From Robbsia sp. KACC 23696 (lineage in GTDB: Bacteria > Pseudomonadota > Gammaproteobacteria > Burkholderiales > Burkholderiaceae), in NCBI RefSeq assembly GCF_039852015.1, contig NZ_CP156626.1, positions 2,638,249 through 2,702,248 of the forward strand: a stretch of DNA of 64,000 nt, in the 5' to 3' direction. The notes under the pieces were generated by a model. The model saw nothing but the letters and a program-made list of their open reading frames with translations. It was not told the DNA's origin and ran no database searches. A program made the position numbers and the translations under genes. Of the stretch, positions 31,756 through 40,509 are shown one piece after another. The first letter of the stretch is position 1; each line of letters opens with the position of its first letter.

Positions 31756-33233
31756 CGGCAACGTCACCCACTCCGCAAGCGGCCGTCGCACGGCTGTTTC
31801 AAGGGGACGCGACCGGCATGGCGCACGCGGTGCGACAAGGTGAAGTGCGCGCCATCGAACTCGTCGAAGCCGCCTTGGCACAGATTGACGCAACGAATGG
31901 CCGCTTGCGCGCCTTCACCGCCGTATTGGAGACCCGCGCAAAACAGCGCGCGAACGCACTCGATGCATTGCGCACGCGCGATGTCGAGGCGTTCTCTGCC
32001 CTGCCGCTCGCTGGCGTCCCCTTCGCGGTGAAGAACCTGTTCGACATCGCCGAGTTGACGACGCTCGCCGGTTCGAAGATCGAAGCATCGCGGCCGCCGG
32101 CCAGGACCGACGCCCCGTTGATCGCCGCACTGGAAGCCGCCGGCGCGATCCTCGTGGGCGCCTGTAATATGGACGAGTACGCCTACGGCTTTACGACCGA
32201 GAACTCACACCACGGCACGGTGCGCAATCCACACGATATCGAACGGATCGCCGGTGGCTCTTCCGGCGGCTCCGCCGCTGCCGTCGCCGCGGGCCAGGTG
32301 CCCATATCGCTCGGCTCCGACACCAACGGCTCGATCCGGGTGCCCGCCTCGCTATGCGGCACGTTCGCCCTGAAGCCGACCTTTGGCCGCCTGCCGCGTA
32401 CCGGCACCTACCCTTTTGTCGACAGCCTCGATCATCTCGGCCCGTTCGCGCGCAGCGTGCGCGATCTGGCGCTGAGCTACGACGTGATGCAACAGGCGTC
32501 GTCCGATGGTGACGCCGGCTGCGCGGGGCGTCCGGTCGAGCCAACGCTGGCGCCGGTCCTCAAAACACTGGCAGGCGAATCGGACAACGGCCGCCCATTG
32601 CGCATCGCCGTCCTGAATGGCTGGTTCCGGGAGTATGCGGAGCCGGAAAGCCTGGCCGCCGTCGACCGCATCGCCAAGGCGCTGAACGTCCAACGTGCGG
32701 TCGCGCTGCCAATGGTGGAAGCCGGGCGCGCGGCCGCCTTCCTGATCACCAATGCCGAAGGGGCCGCGCTGCATCTTCCTGACTTGCGCACGCAGCCGGA
32801 GGCGTTCGAGCCTTTGTCACGCGACCGTTTCCTCGCCGGCGCATTGCTGCCTGCCGCCTGGGTGCATCGCGCCTACCGCGTGCGGCGCGCGTATGCCGAA
32901 GCCGTCGCCGCGCTGTTGGCCGATGTCGATATCCTGCTTGCACCGGCCACGCCGTGCGCCGCGACGCTCGCCGGTCAAGAAATGATGGAAGTGGGTTGTC
33001 ATACGCTGGCGGTGCGCGCGAACATGGGCATCCTGACGCAACCCATTTCCTGCATCGGCCTGCCGGTCTGCACGGTCCCCGTCTGGCATGCGCATCCGAC
33101 CTTGCCGGTCGGCGTCCAAATCATCGGCGCACCCTGGCGCGAAGACCAGGTCCTATGCGTGGCCGCCACGCTTGAGCGGCTCGGCCTGGTGCAAGCGCCC
33201 GTCGCCGCGGCGATGCGACAACGGGCGGCCTGA
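31752..33233 (+). CDS. AtzE-family amidase (1-carboxybiuret hydrolase type)
   Basis: A 493-residue amidase-signature enzyme. The catalytic Lys is in PFAVKNLFD, the cis-Ser in GGSSGGSAAAVAAG and the nucleophile Ser in GSDTNGSIRVPASLCG. The opening and the pattern NMDEYAYGFTTENSHHG are those of the AtzE group, which hydrolyses 1-carboxybiuret in s-triazine and cyanuric-acid breakdown; related chromosomal copies may act on other ureido compounds. No atzD, atzF or permease is adjacent, so the actual substrate here is open. It is coupled to the AtzG-like gene. Confidence 0.85.
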   Translation: MTATSPTPQAAVARLFQGDATGMAHAVRQGEVRAIELVEAALAQIDATNGRLRAFTAVLETRAKQRANALDALRTRDVEAFSALPLAGVPFAVKNLFDIAELTTLAGSKIEASRPPARTDAPLIAALEAAGAILVGACNMDEYAYGFTTENSHHGTVRNPHDIERIAGGSSGGSAAAVAAGQVPISLGSDTNGSIRVPASLCGTFALKPTFGRLPRTGTYPFVDSLDHLGPFARSVRDLALSYDVMQQASSDGDAGCAGRPVEPTLAPVLKTLAGESDNGRPLRIAVLNGWFREYAEPESLAAVDRIAKALNVQRAVALPMVEAGRAAAFLITNAEGAALHLPDLRTQPEAFEPLSRDRFLAGALLPAAWVHRAYRVRRAYAEAVAALLADVDILLAPATPCAATLAGQEMMEVGCHTLAVRANMGILTQPISCIGLPVCTVPVWHAHPTLPVGVQIIGAPWREDQVLCVAATLERLGLVQAPVAAAMRQRAA

Positions 33234-33255
33234 TCGGCCCCGCCGCCTTCGGTCG

Positions 33256-36200
33256 TCAGGCCTTATCGGAGGCGATGTTCGGCTGAGCGGCCGTCGCCGA
33301 CGTCTGCGCCAAGCCAGCACGTATTTCGGTACCGGACTTGCGCCCGGAGCGAACCGCTTCCGGCAGGGTGTCGAACCACCGCAGCACATCGACGAGCGGC
33401 ATCGGTCGGCACACCAGAAAGCCCTGCAGTTCCGTGCAGTGCTCGGCCAGCAGCGTTTCACGTTGCGCCTGCGTTTCGACACCTTCGGCGATCGTGGCCA
33501 TGCCGAGGCTACGGCAAAGGCTCATTACCGATCGCACGATTGCCATCGACTTCGGATTGCGTCCCAGTTCCTTGATGAAACTGCGATCGACCTTGATCCG
33601 CGTAAACGGAAAGCTCTGTAACAAGCTCAAGGACGAATAGCCGGTGCCAAAATCATCCATCGCCACGCCGATCCCCATCGCCCGCACTTCCTTCAGGATC
33701 TGCCTGGGTGTCTCGGCGTTTTCCAGCAGGGCCGTCTCGGTGATCTCCAGCTCGAGACGCCGCGCCGGGAAACCTGACTCGTCGAGCGCAATGGCCAGTG
33801 CGCCGATGAATTCGTGATAGAGCAATTGCGATGGCGACACGTTCAAGCTCAAGCGCACATCGTCGGGCCAGCTCATCGCATCGATACAGGCGCGCTTCAT
33901 GACCCAGGCGCCCAATTCATGCATCATCCCGCGCTCTTCCGCCACAGGAATAAACTGCGCCGGCGCCATCACGCCGCGGCGACGATGGCGCCACCGCAGC
34001 AACGCTTCGCAGGCCGTGACGCGGCCGGTCGCGGCATCGATGATCGGCTGATAGTGCAAGGTCAGCTCGTCGCTGCGCAAGGCACGACGCAGGTCTTCCT
34101 CGATCTCGTTACGCGTACGCAGCGGATCGCTCATGCCGGGTTCGTACAGGCAGAAACGATTCCGTCCTTCGCGCTTGGCCTTGTACAAAGCCAGATCCGC
34201 CTGTTGCAGCAGGTGATCAGCGTCGGTCGCGTTGTCCGCGTGCAGTACCACACCGACGCTGACGCCGATGCTGATTTCATTGCTGGCGATCTCGAACGGA
34301 TGATCGAGCTGATCGATGCATCGCTGCGCCAAGGCCCGCGCCTGCGCCGCCGTTCGACAGGACGTGGTCACGATCGTGAACTCGTCGCCGCCGAGCCGAG
34401 CGAGTTGCTCGCCCTCACCCAGAATATGCAATAGCCGCTGACTGACCGCCTTCAACAACAGGTCGCCGATATGATGGCCGAGAGAATCGTTCACCGGCTT
34501 GAATCGATCCAGATCGAGATAGAGCAGCGCGAAACCGCTACGCTCGATGCCGGTCGCGTTCAACAGCTGGCGGATCCGATTCTGGAAACTGGTCCGATTC
34601 GGCAGATTCGTCAACGTATCGTGATGCGCCAGATGCTGGATGCGCTGCTCCGTCATCCGCTGTTCGGTCACATCCTCGACCGTCGACACCCAGCCGCCAT
34701 GCGCCAGCATCCGCGTGCTGACCGAGATCGTGCGTTGGCGGAACGACACCTCCAACTCCATCGTCTCGCGCACCCAGCTTTCGCGATCGGCTAGGGAGAC
34801 CGTCAGGCGCCGCAGATGCTCCGCGACTGCCGGCTGCTCATACAGCGGCACGACTTCTGAGATACGCGCGACCACTTGCTCCAAGGACATCCCTGGTGTC
34901 AGAGCATCCGGCGGCAACTCGAAGACATCGGAAAAACGGCGATTCGACAGCACCAATTCGCCGCTCTGATTGAACAGGCACAAGCCCTGACGCATATTCG
35001 TCAAGGCGAGGTTCAGGTTCTGAGAGGTGGCCGCCAGCACATTGGCGTGCTTGCGCTGTTCCGAACAGTCACGGGTGATCTTCGCGAAGCCGAAAAGTGC
35101 ACCGTTATCGTCGTAGACCGGCTGGATCACGACATGCGCCCAGAATTGCGTGCCGTCCTTGCGTACGCGCCAGCCTTCGGCATCGAACTTGCCGACCCGT
35201 TTCGCCGTCTCGATCCCGAGGGCGGGAATGCCCTTCGCCTGATCTTCCGGCGTGTAGAAGGTCGAGAAATGCTTGCCGACGATTTCGCCGGCCTTATAGC
35301 CCTTTGCCCGCTCGGCACCCGCGTTCCAATTGGAGACGATGCCGTGCGGATCGAGCATATAGATCGCGTAATCGGTCACGCCTTCGACCAAGGCGCGGAA
35401 GCGCTGCTCCTGTTCCTTCGTCCGCGCGAGCAAACGCCGCGCCTCGGTACAATCGCGAGTGACTTTGCCGAAGCCGAGCAGCTCGCCCTCATCGTCGTAA
35501 ATCGGATCGATGACGACATGTGCCCAGAATTGCGAGCCGTCCTTGCGGACCCGCCAGCCTTCTACCTGAAACTTGCCGTGCTGGCGCGCCTCATGCAGGC
35601 TGACCATCGGCAATCCGGCAAGCCGGTCTTCCTGCGTATGAAAACAGGAGAAATGCTTGCCGACGATCTCGGACGCGGTATAGCCCTTTGCCCGCTCCGC
35701 CCCCGCATTCCAGTTCGTGACGATCCCGTTCACGTCCAGCATATAGATGGCGTAATCGGTCACGCCCTGGACGAGATATTTGAACCGACGCTCGCTAGCC
35801 GCAACCTGCTCGCGCATCCGGCGCTGCGACGTGCAATCGCGCGTTACCTTGCCATAGCCGAACAGCTCCCCTTCCGGGCTGTACAGCGGGTCGATGACGA
35901 CGTGCGCCCAGAACTGCGACCCGTCCTTGCGCGTACGCCACCCCTCGGCCTCGAACTTACCCTCTTCTCGGGCAATCCGGAGGTTGATCGCGGGCAGGTC
36001 CTTCGCACGGTCCTCCGCCGAATAAAAGCAGCCATAGTGACGTCCGACGATTTCCTCGGCCGTATACCCTTTCGCGCGTTGCGCGCCGGCATTCCACGTG
36101 CGGACCAGACCCTCGGTATCCAGCATGTAGATTGCATAGTCCGTGATGCTCTGTACCAATCGCTGATAGATACCGCTATCTGGCGCAGTGTCGACAGTCG

Positions 36201-36432
36201 TCGCGTCGCCTGACTTTGGCGGCGGCGACGGCCCCCCGTCGTGAACCGGCGCGCCGCCCGCATCCGCCATTTCAGGCGTGAAGGCCTGAGCTGTGGACGA
36301 CGCGACGGTCGGCGTTTCCGACGGAAGCGGACGTGCATCGACGTCACCGCGCACGGCGGTACGTCCAAGCGACTCGTCCTGATCTTCCATGTCAACTATG
36401 CGTGGGAAACTCTGCGCTTTCGGCCCTTGCAT
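33256..36432 (-). CDS. Four-PAS GGDEF-EAL signalling protein (cyclic-di-GMP turnover)
   Basis: A 1058-residue soluble protein. Residues 1-85 are a disordered lead. Three nearly identical PAS+PAC units follow (about 88-205, 215-327 and 340-452), each containing TDYAIYMLD, WNAGAxRAKGY and FWAHVVI. A fourth, different PAS (about 460-590) is followed by a GGDEF domain with intact RLGGDEFTIV and an EAL domain with intact CEALLRWRH, ETALLEN and DDFGTGYSSL. Both catalytic domains look competent. No membrane segment is predicted, so it probably senses a cytosolic ligand or redox state. Start at 36432 or 36390; neither has a strong ribosome site. Confidence 0.9.
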   Translation of the reverse strand: MQGPKAQSFPRIVDMEDQDESLGRTAVRGDVDARPLPSETPTVASSTAQAFTPEMADAGGAPVHDGGPSPPPKSGDATTVDTAPDSGIYQRLVQSITDYAIYMLDTEGLVRTWNAGAQRAKGYTAEEIVGRHYGCFYSAEDRAKDLPAINLRIAREEGKFEAEGWRTRKDGSQFWAHVVIDPLYSPEGELFGYGKVTRDCTSQRRMREQVAASERRFKYLVQGVTDYAIYMLDVNGIVTNWNAGAERAKGYTASEIVGKHFSCFHTQEDRLAGLPMVSLHEARQHGKFQVEGWRVRKDGSQFWAHVVIDPIYDDEGELLGFGKVTRDCTEARRLLARTKEQEQRFRALVEGVTDYAIYMLDPHGIVSNWNAGAERAKGYKAGEIVGKHFSTFYTPEDQAKGIPALGIETAKRVGKFDAEGWRVRKDGTQFWAHVVIQPVYDDNGALFGFAKITRDCSEQRKHANVLAATSQNLNLALTNMRQGLCLFNQSGELVLSNRRFSDVFELPPDALTPGMSLEQVVARISEVVPLYEQPAVAEHLRRLTVSLADRESWVRETMELEVSFRQRTISVSTRMLAHGGWVSTVEDVTEQRMTEQRIQHLAHHDTLTNLPNRTSFQNRIRQLLNATGIERSGFALLYLDLDRFKPVNDSLGHHIGDLLLKAVSQRLLHILGEGEQLARLGGDEFTIVTTSCRTAAQARALAQRCIDQLDHPFEIASNEISIGVSVGVVLHADNATDADHLLQQADLALYKAKREGRNRFCLYEPGMSDPLRTRNEIEEDLRRALRSDELTLHYQPIIDAATGRVTACEALLRWRHRRRGVMAPAQFIPVAEERGMMHELGAWVMKRACIDAMSWPDDVRLSLNVSPSQLLYHEFIGALAIALDESGFPARRLELEITETALLENAETPRQILKEVRAMGIGVAMDDFGTGYSSLSLLQSFPFTRIKVDRSFIKELGRNPKSMAIVRSVMSLCRSLGMATIAEGVETQAQRETLLAEHCTELQGFLVCRPMPLVDVLRWFDTLPEAVRSGRKSGTEIRAGLAQTSATAAQPNIASDKA

Positions 36433-36632
36433 ACGACGCGCCGGCGGAGTTTAGGCGAATCGTCATACGTTCGTTTACGGCCGCCTTCCCACACATCTTT
36501 AATACTTTCTGCGCCCAGCACACAACTCCAACCAACAACCGCCAACACGCTTTGATTTTGTTACAAATTCCTTCAAATGCCGATGTACGCCCCGACGCAT
36601 CTCAAAAATCGCGGCGCAATGCCGGTGTCGGC

Positions 36633-37103
36633 TCAGCCTTTGCGCATCGAGGCCATACGGGGTTGGGACAGCATCGCGTCGGCGCGTTCCGCGGCATGCG
36701 GGCGATCGCCGCTGATCGGTTCGTTCATCGCATCGTCCAGGCTCTGCTCACGCACCCAGCGATCGTAGGTTGCCGCGTTGGCGTAGGTCTGCCGCAATGC
36801 CATCGCGCGATCCGGACGGCTGCGACGTTCCGTTTCGGCTTGCTCCGGCTTCCACCCTTCCAGCGAGAACTGCCCCGCTTCCAGACCCAAGCGCATGATG
36901 ACTTCGAGCGCCTTGATCGGATTGCGGAACGCGCGAGGGCGCCGGCGATTCGATGTCACCAGTACCGCCGCTCCCGCATTTCGCGTCTCCAGTTCGACAA
37001 AAAACGCCGCACCGTCCGCGCGCAGCATCGCGGATTCGATACCACCGGAGAGGACGGCAACCTTGGCCTGGGACAGATCCAACATCTTCATCGCATGGCT
37101 CAT
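36633..37103 (-). CDS. Conserved hypothetical protein
   Basis: A 156-residue soluble protein. Distinctive segments are LRADGAAFFVELETRNAG, TSNRRRPRAFRNPIKALEV and LGLEAGQFSLEGWKPEQAE, then a charged helical C-terminus. I have the impression that similar proteins occur near partition or accessory genes in betaproteobacteria, but I cannot confirm a family and assign no function. It is preceded by 147 bases of intergenic DNA after thrH and stands alone. Confidence 0.7.
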   Translation of the reverse strand: MSHAMKMLDLSQAKVAVLSGGIESAMLRADGAAFFVELETRNAGAAVLVTSNRRRPRAFRNPIKALEVIMRLGLEAGQFSLEGWKPEQAETERRSRPDRAMALRQTYANAATYDRWVREQSLDDAMNEPISGDRPHAAERADAMLSQPRMASMRKG

Positions 37104-37250
37104 CGCATACCCCCTTCTGATTTAAAAATGAAACGATTCGGATCAACGGAAAGCCGCTGCCGTACTGCGTGCTGCTAAATGCCGATACTGCGTGCTACGA
37201 GTAAAGCGTTCACCGCCACGCGCCCGAGAGATATTCGGCGCGGCGCCGCG

Positions 37251-37934
37251 TCAATTGACGCGCAAGCCCGGTGCGGTCCACGTCGTCACGGCGTTACGCG
37301 ACGGATGATGCGGCCCACAATGACGCATCAGATCGTCACCGAACATCGCCTCGGTGATGTCATCGAGGCGTTCGACCGTGCGCAAATGCGGCGCGGCGGC
37401 GCGCGTCGGAATCGACGGCCGCAGTAGAAAACCGTGCGTCGCGAGAGAAAGCATGGCGAGATCATTGAACGCATCGCCGACGGCCAGCACGGTGGCACCA
37501 TCGTTCAAGTAGCGCCGGACCACGTCCTCCTTGCCACGCCGCGGCGCGAAAGCGCAGGCCGTGACAAAACCGCCGTGATCCACTTCGAGTCGATGACATT
37601 GCGCCGGCGGACCGCCCAACTGCGCCAGGATCGGCGCGGCCAGTTCCAGAAAACAATCGGACACGATCTGGATCTCGTAATCCTGCGCCCGCAGCGTATC
37701 GAGGAACGCTTCCGCGCCGTCGAGCGGCGACAAGGCCGAGAAGATCGCCTGCACATCCTTTAGCCGCAGATCGCTTTCGCGCAATGCATCGATGCGCTTG
37801 CGCATCAACCAGTCGTAGTCCGGTACTTCCCGCGTCGTGGCCAGGAAGGCGTCGTTGCCGGTCTGCTGTCCGAGGTAGGGCCACAATTCGGGCATCAACA
37901 CGCCTTCCAGATCGATACAAGCAATCTTGTTCAT
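37251..37934 (-). CDS. thrH: ThrH-type phosphoserine phosphatase / homoserine phosphotransferase
   Basis: A 227-residue HAD phosphatase. Motif I is CIDLEGVLMPELW, in which the usual second Asp is Glu (DLEGV), a ThrH hallmark. Motif II is IVSDCFLELA, and motif IV is AVGDAFNDLAML. ThrH dephosphorylates phosphoserine and can transfer phosphate to homoserine. A GGAGAAACGCGG ribosome site precedes the ATG. It is 13 bases downstream of a LysE/RhtB exporter and further downstream of a dioxygenase gene, all on one strand, suggesting one operon for amino acid handling. Confidence 0.9.
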   Translation of the reverse strand: MNKIACIDLEGVLMPELWPYLGQQTGNDAFLATTREVPDYDWLMRKRIDALRESDLRLKDVQAIFSALSPLDGAEAFLDTLRAQDYEIQIVSDCFLELAAPILAQLGGPPAQCHRLEVDHGGFVTACAFAPRRGKEDVVRRYLNDGATVLAVGDAFNDLAMLSLATHGFLLRPSIPTRAAAPHLRTVERLDDITEAMFGDDLMRHCGPHHPSRNAVTTWTAPGLRVN

Positions 37935-37947
37935 CCGCGTTTCTCCG

Positions 37948-38565
37948 TCAGTGTGCGACGCCGGACAGCGCCAAAGTCACTCCCAGGCCCATCAGCGCCG
38001 TTCCGATCACCCGGTCCACCGCACGTTGCTTGTCGAGCATCGTGCGACGCAGTACCTCGGACGAGAAGAAAATGGCGACCAGGCTGAACCAGGCCCAGTG
38101 GGCAACCGACATAAAAAGGCCATACCCGAAGTCCACGATCAAGGGACTGCCCGGCTTCACCACCTGGGTGTAGGAGCTAACGACGAACAGCATCGTCTTC
38201 GGATTCAGTGCGTTGGTCAGGAAGCCGGTACGGAAGGCGGTGAACATCGAGATGCCGCCGCCCTGATCCAGATCCAATGACAACTTCTTGGTGTTCGTCA
38301 GCGACTTGTATCCGATGTAGATCAAATACCCGGCACCGATCAACTTCATGACGGTGAACAACGTAGGCGAATGCGCGATGACGATGGCCACGCCGAACAC
38401 GGTGTACATCACATGCACTTGCACGCCGATCGCGATACCCAATGCGGACACCAAGCCCGCCCGACGGCCAAACGCATAGCTGTTGCGCGTCACCATCGCG
38501 AAGTCGGGTCCAGGGCTGATCACCGCCAATACCGTAATCAGCGCAACTGCGAGCAGTTCATTCAT
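37948..38565 (-). CDS. LysE/RhtB-family amino acid exporter
   Basis: A 205-residue membrane protein with about six hydrophobic segments. The family signature is at the N-terminus: ALITVLAVISPGPDFAMVTRNS. Later segments include LIGAGYLIYIGYKSL and GFLTNALNPKTMLF. It would export a small neutral or hydroxylated amino acid such as threonine, homoserine or a derivative. It lies between the dioxygenase gene and thrH with short gaps. Confidence 0.9.
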   Translation of the reverse strand: MNELLAVALITVLAVISPGPDFAMVTRNSYAFGRRAGLVSALGIAIGVQVHVMYTVFGVAIVIAHSPTLFTVMKLIGAGYLIYIGYKSLTNTKKLSLDLDQGGGISMFTAFRTGFLTNALNPKTMLFVVSSYTQVVKPGSPLIVDFGYGLFMSVAHWAWFSLVAIFFSSEVLRRTMLDKQRAVDRVIGTALMGLGVTLALSGVAH

Positions 38566-38672
38566 CCTTCTCTCCGCATTTGTTCGATCTTTCTTTCATG
38601 GCCTGCCACCTCCGCCCGGTGCCGCACGCAGATAACGCTGGCGCGCCGGACGGCGACTCCGACAAGCCGGTG

Positions 38673-39458
38673 CTATTTCTTACAGAACGTCACCACCAGC
38701 ATGTCGCGATATGCCGGGAGATCGGCTTCGATCCGCTCGATCGGCGTCACGCCATGCAGCACCCGTTCATCGTTGACGATGGCGACGTCGAACGGCGAGG
38801 CCATCGTGTAGGCGGCCAGACGCTCGCCATGTCGATCCGAGATTTTCGACTCGCCATTGCAAACGTTTTGGCGATCCATCAGCATCATAAAGACGAAATT
38901 CACGCCATCGCGATGCATGCCTTCCGGCGTCGGTAAGCCCTCGCCGCCCGTCGCATTGATACGGAACTGATGCACTTCGATATGCCAGGCGTAGTAAGGC
39001 GCGAGTCGACCGAAGATTTCGCAGCAGAACGTCAAAATCGCCGTCATTGCCTCGCTGTGGGCAACGGTTGCCTCGATCGGCTCGAAGTGACGCGGCACGC
39101 CACCGTTCAGATGGTTGTAGTTGAGGCTCTGGTAATGCGGCTGCGGCGCTTCCGGATAGGCACGGCGGCCGGAGGGCAGCGCGCTGTAGACGCCATGGCG
39201 TCGGTAGCGATAGCGACCGCCATCGCCCATGAAGGTGTCCAGCGACAGACGGTTCCAACTTTCCGCAAATTGCTGCCATTCTTCCGCGGCCACGTCGGCC
39301 ACGGTACCCAACAGACGCCGGCTCTTCCCCGCCGGCAAAAAGCAGAAATCCTTCTGTGCGATAAATTCGCACAAACTGGCAGCCTCACGATTTAGCGAGA
39401 CTTGCGCATGATGCTCTGGTGTCGAACGCGGCCGGTGTTCAAACAGTTGCTCCATCAT
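38673..39458 (-). CDS. 2-oxoglutarate/Fe(II) dioxygenase (PF10014-like, amino acid hydroxylase type)
   Basis: A 261-residue protein starting at the ATG at 39458 (MMEQLFEHR), chosen for the CAGGGGG site just upstream. The iron triad is visible as HRDG (in PTPEGMHRDGVNFVFMMLM) and the distal His in VLHGVTPI, with a following basic region that would hold 2-oxoglutarate. NYNHLNGGVPRHFEPIE is also typical of the family. Characterised members hydroxylate free L-isoleucine, L-leucine or L-methionine. Its link to an amino acid exporter and ThrH supports a free amino acid substrate, which is inference. Confidence 0.85.
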   Translation of the reverse strand: MMEQLFEHRPRSTPEHHAQVSLNREAASLCEFIAQKDFCFLPAGKSRRLLGTVADVAAEEWQQFAESWNRLSLDTFMGDGGRYRYRRHGVYSALPSGRRAYPEAPQPHYQSLNYNHLNGGVPRHFEPIEATVAHSEAMTAILTFCCEIFGRLAPYYAWHIEVHQFRINATGGEGLPTPEGMHRDGVNFVFMMLMDRQNVCNGESKISDRHGERLAAYTMASPFDVAIVNDERVLHGVTPIERIEADLPAYRDMLVVTFCKK

Positions 39459-39627
39459 CACGCCCCCTGGATATGTAGGTATCGTCAACCGGAACGTTTA
39501 ATGGAACGTCGCGGCGCAAACAGATTATTGAGTCCTTTGACGATTCACAAAAGCGATTTAAATTGCCCTTGATCTGCTACTATTTCTCACCGATCCATCA
39601 AACAAACGGTTGATTAAGGACCACGCC
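39459..39627. promoter_or_regulatory. Divergent control region between dioxygenase and LysR genes
   Basis: 169 AT-richer bases between two divergent genes. LysR regulators usually bind such shared regions. Candidate T-N11-A type elements occur around 39530-39560, but none is decisive by eye. Confidence 0.45.
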
Positions 39628-40509
39628 ATGCGGCTTCCACCGTTAGGAGCATTCAAAGTCTTTGACGTAGCGGCACAGACGGAGAGTTTCGTCAAAGCCG
39701 CGGAAAGCCTGCACGTGACCCACGGCGCCGTCAGTCGCCAAGTGCGTCAGTTGGAAGCCGCGTTGGGGGTGGCCTTGTTCGAGCGACGTAATCGCGCCGT
39801 GTTCCTGACCGCCGCGGGGCGGGCGTTACAGTCCACTACGTCGTCGATCTTCGACCAGTTGGAGGGGACGGTGCATCGGCTGCGCCAGCAGGCGCACGAG
39901 AACACGCTGGTGCTGTCGTGCGAGCCGACGATCGCGATGAAATGGCTGATTCCGCGGCTGCCGTCGTTTCAACATGCCCATCCGGATATCCAGCTGCATC
40001 TGTCCGCGGCCGGCGGTCCGATCGATTTCCAGAAAACAGGTGTCGATCTCGCATTGCGACGCAACGACTTCACCTGGGACACGAGCGTGCAGGCGCTGAC
40101 GATCTGCGACGAATGGGTCGGCCCCGTCTCCAGCCGCGAGGCCTTCGATCAGCCCGAGGATCGGCAACTGTTGCTGCACACCAAGTCACGGCCGAACGCA
40201 TGGAAGAATTGGTCGGTCGCCAGCGGCTTGACGCTGGGCAGCAGCGCGCGCATCGACTACGAGCACTTCTACCTCTGCATCCAGGCGGCGGTGGCCGGCC
40301 TCGGCATCGCCATGTCGTCGTATTTCATGGTTCAGGACGAACTGGCCAGCAAGCATCTGATCGCGCCCCATGGCTTCGTGCGCGACGGCTCCGCCTATTG
40401 CCTGCTGTCGACCTATTCGCTCGATGACGACCCGAAATGCCGGCGCTTCGCCGACTGGGTCACGCGTGAGATGGCACGTTGTGCGGCGATGATTCCGGGC
40501 GTCGCGTGA
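39628..40509 (+). CDS. LysR-family transcriptional regulator (GcvA-like)
   Basis: A 293-residue regulator starting at the ATG at 39628 (MRLPPLGAFKVFD), with AAGGA seven bases before it. The winged-helix domain (residues 1-60) reads SFVKAAESLHVTHGAVSRQVRQLE, typical of the GcvA-like subgroup, and a type-2 periplasmic-binding-like effector domain follows. It is divergent from the dioxygenase-exporter-thrH operon and probably controls it. The 3' end overlaps the convergent cupin gene by 50 bases. Confidence 0.92.
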   Translation: MRLPPLGAFKVFDVAAQTESFVKAAESLHVTHGAVSRQVRQLEAALGVALFERRNRAVFLTAAGRALQSTTSSIFDQLEGTVHRLRQQAHENTLVLSCEPTIAMKWLIPRLPSFQHAHPDIQLHLSAAGGPIDFQKTGVDLALRRNDFTWDTSVQALTICDEWVGPVSSREAFDQPEDRQLLLHTKSRPNAWKNWSVASGLTLGSSARIDYEHFYLCIQAAVAGLGIAMSSYFMVQDELASKHLIAPHGFVRDGSAYCLLSTYSLDDDPKCRRFADWVTREMARCAAMIPGVA

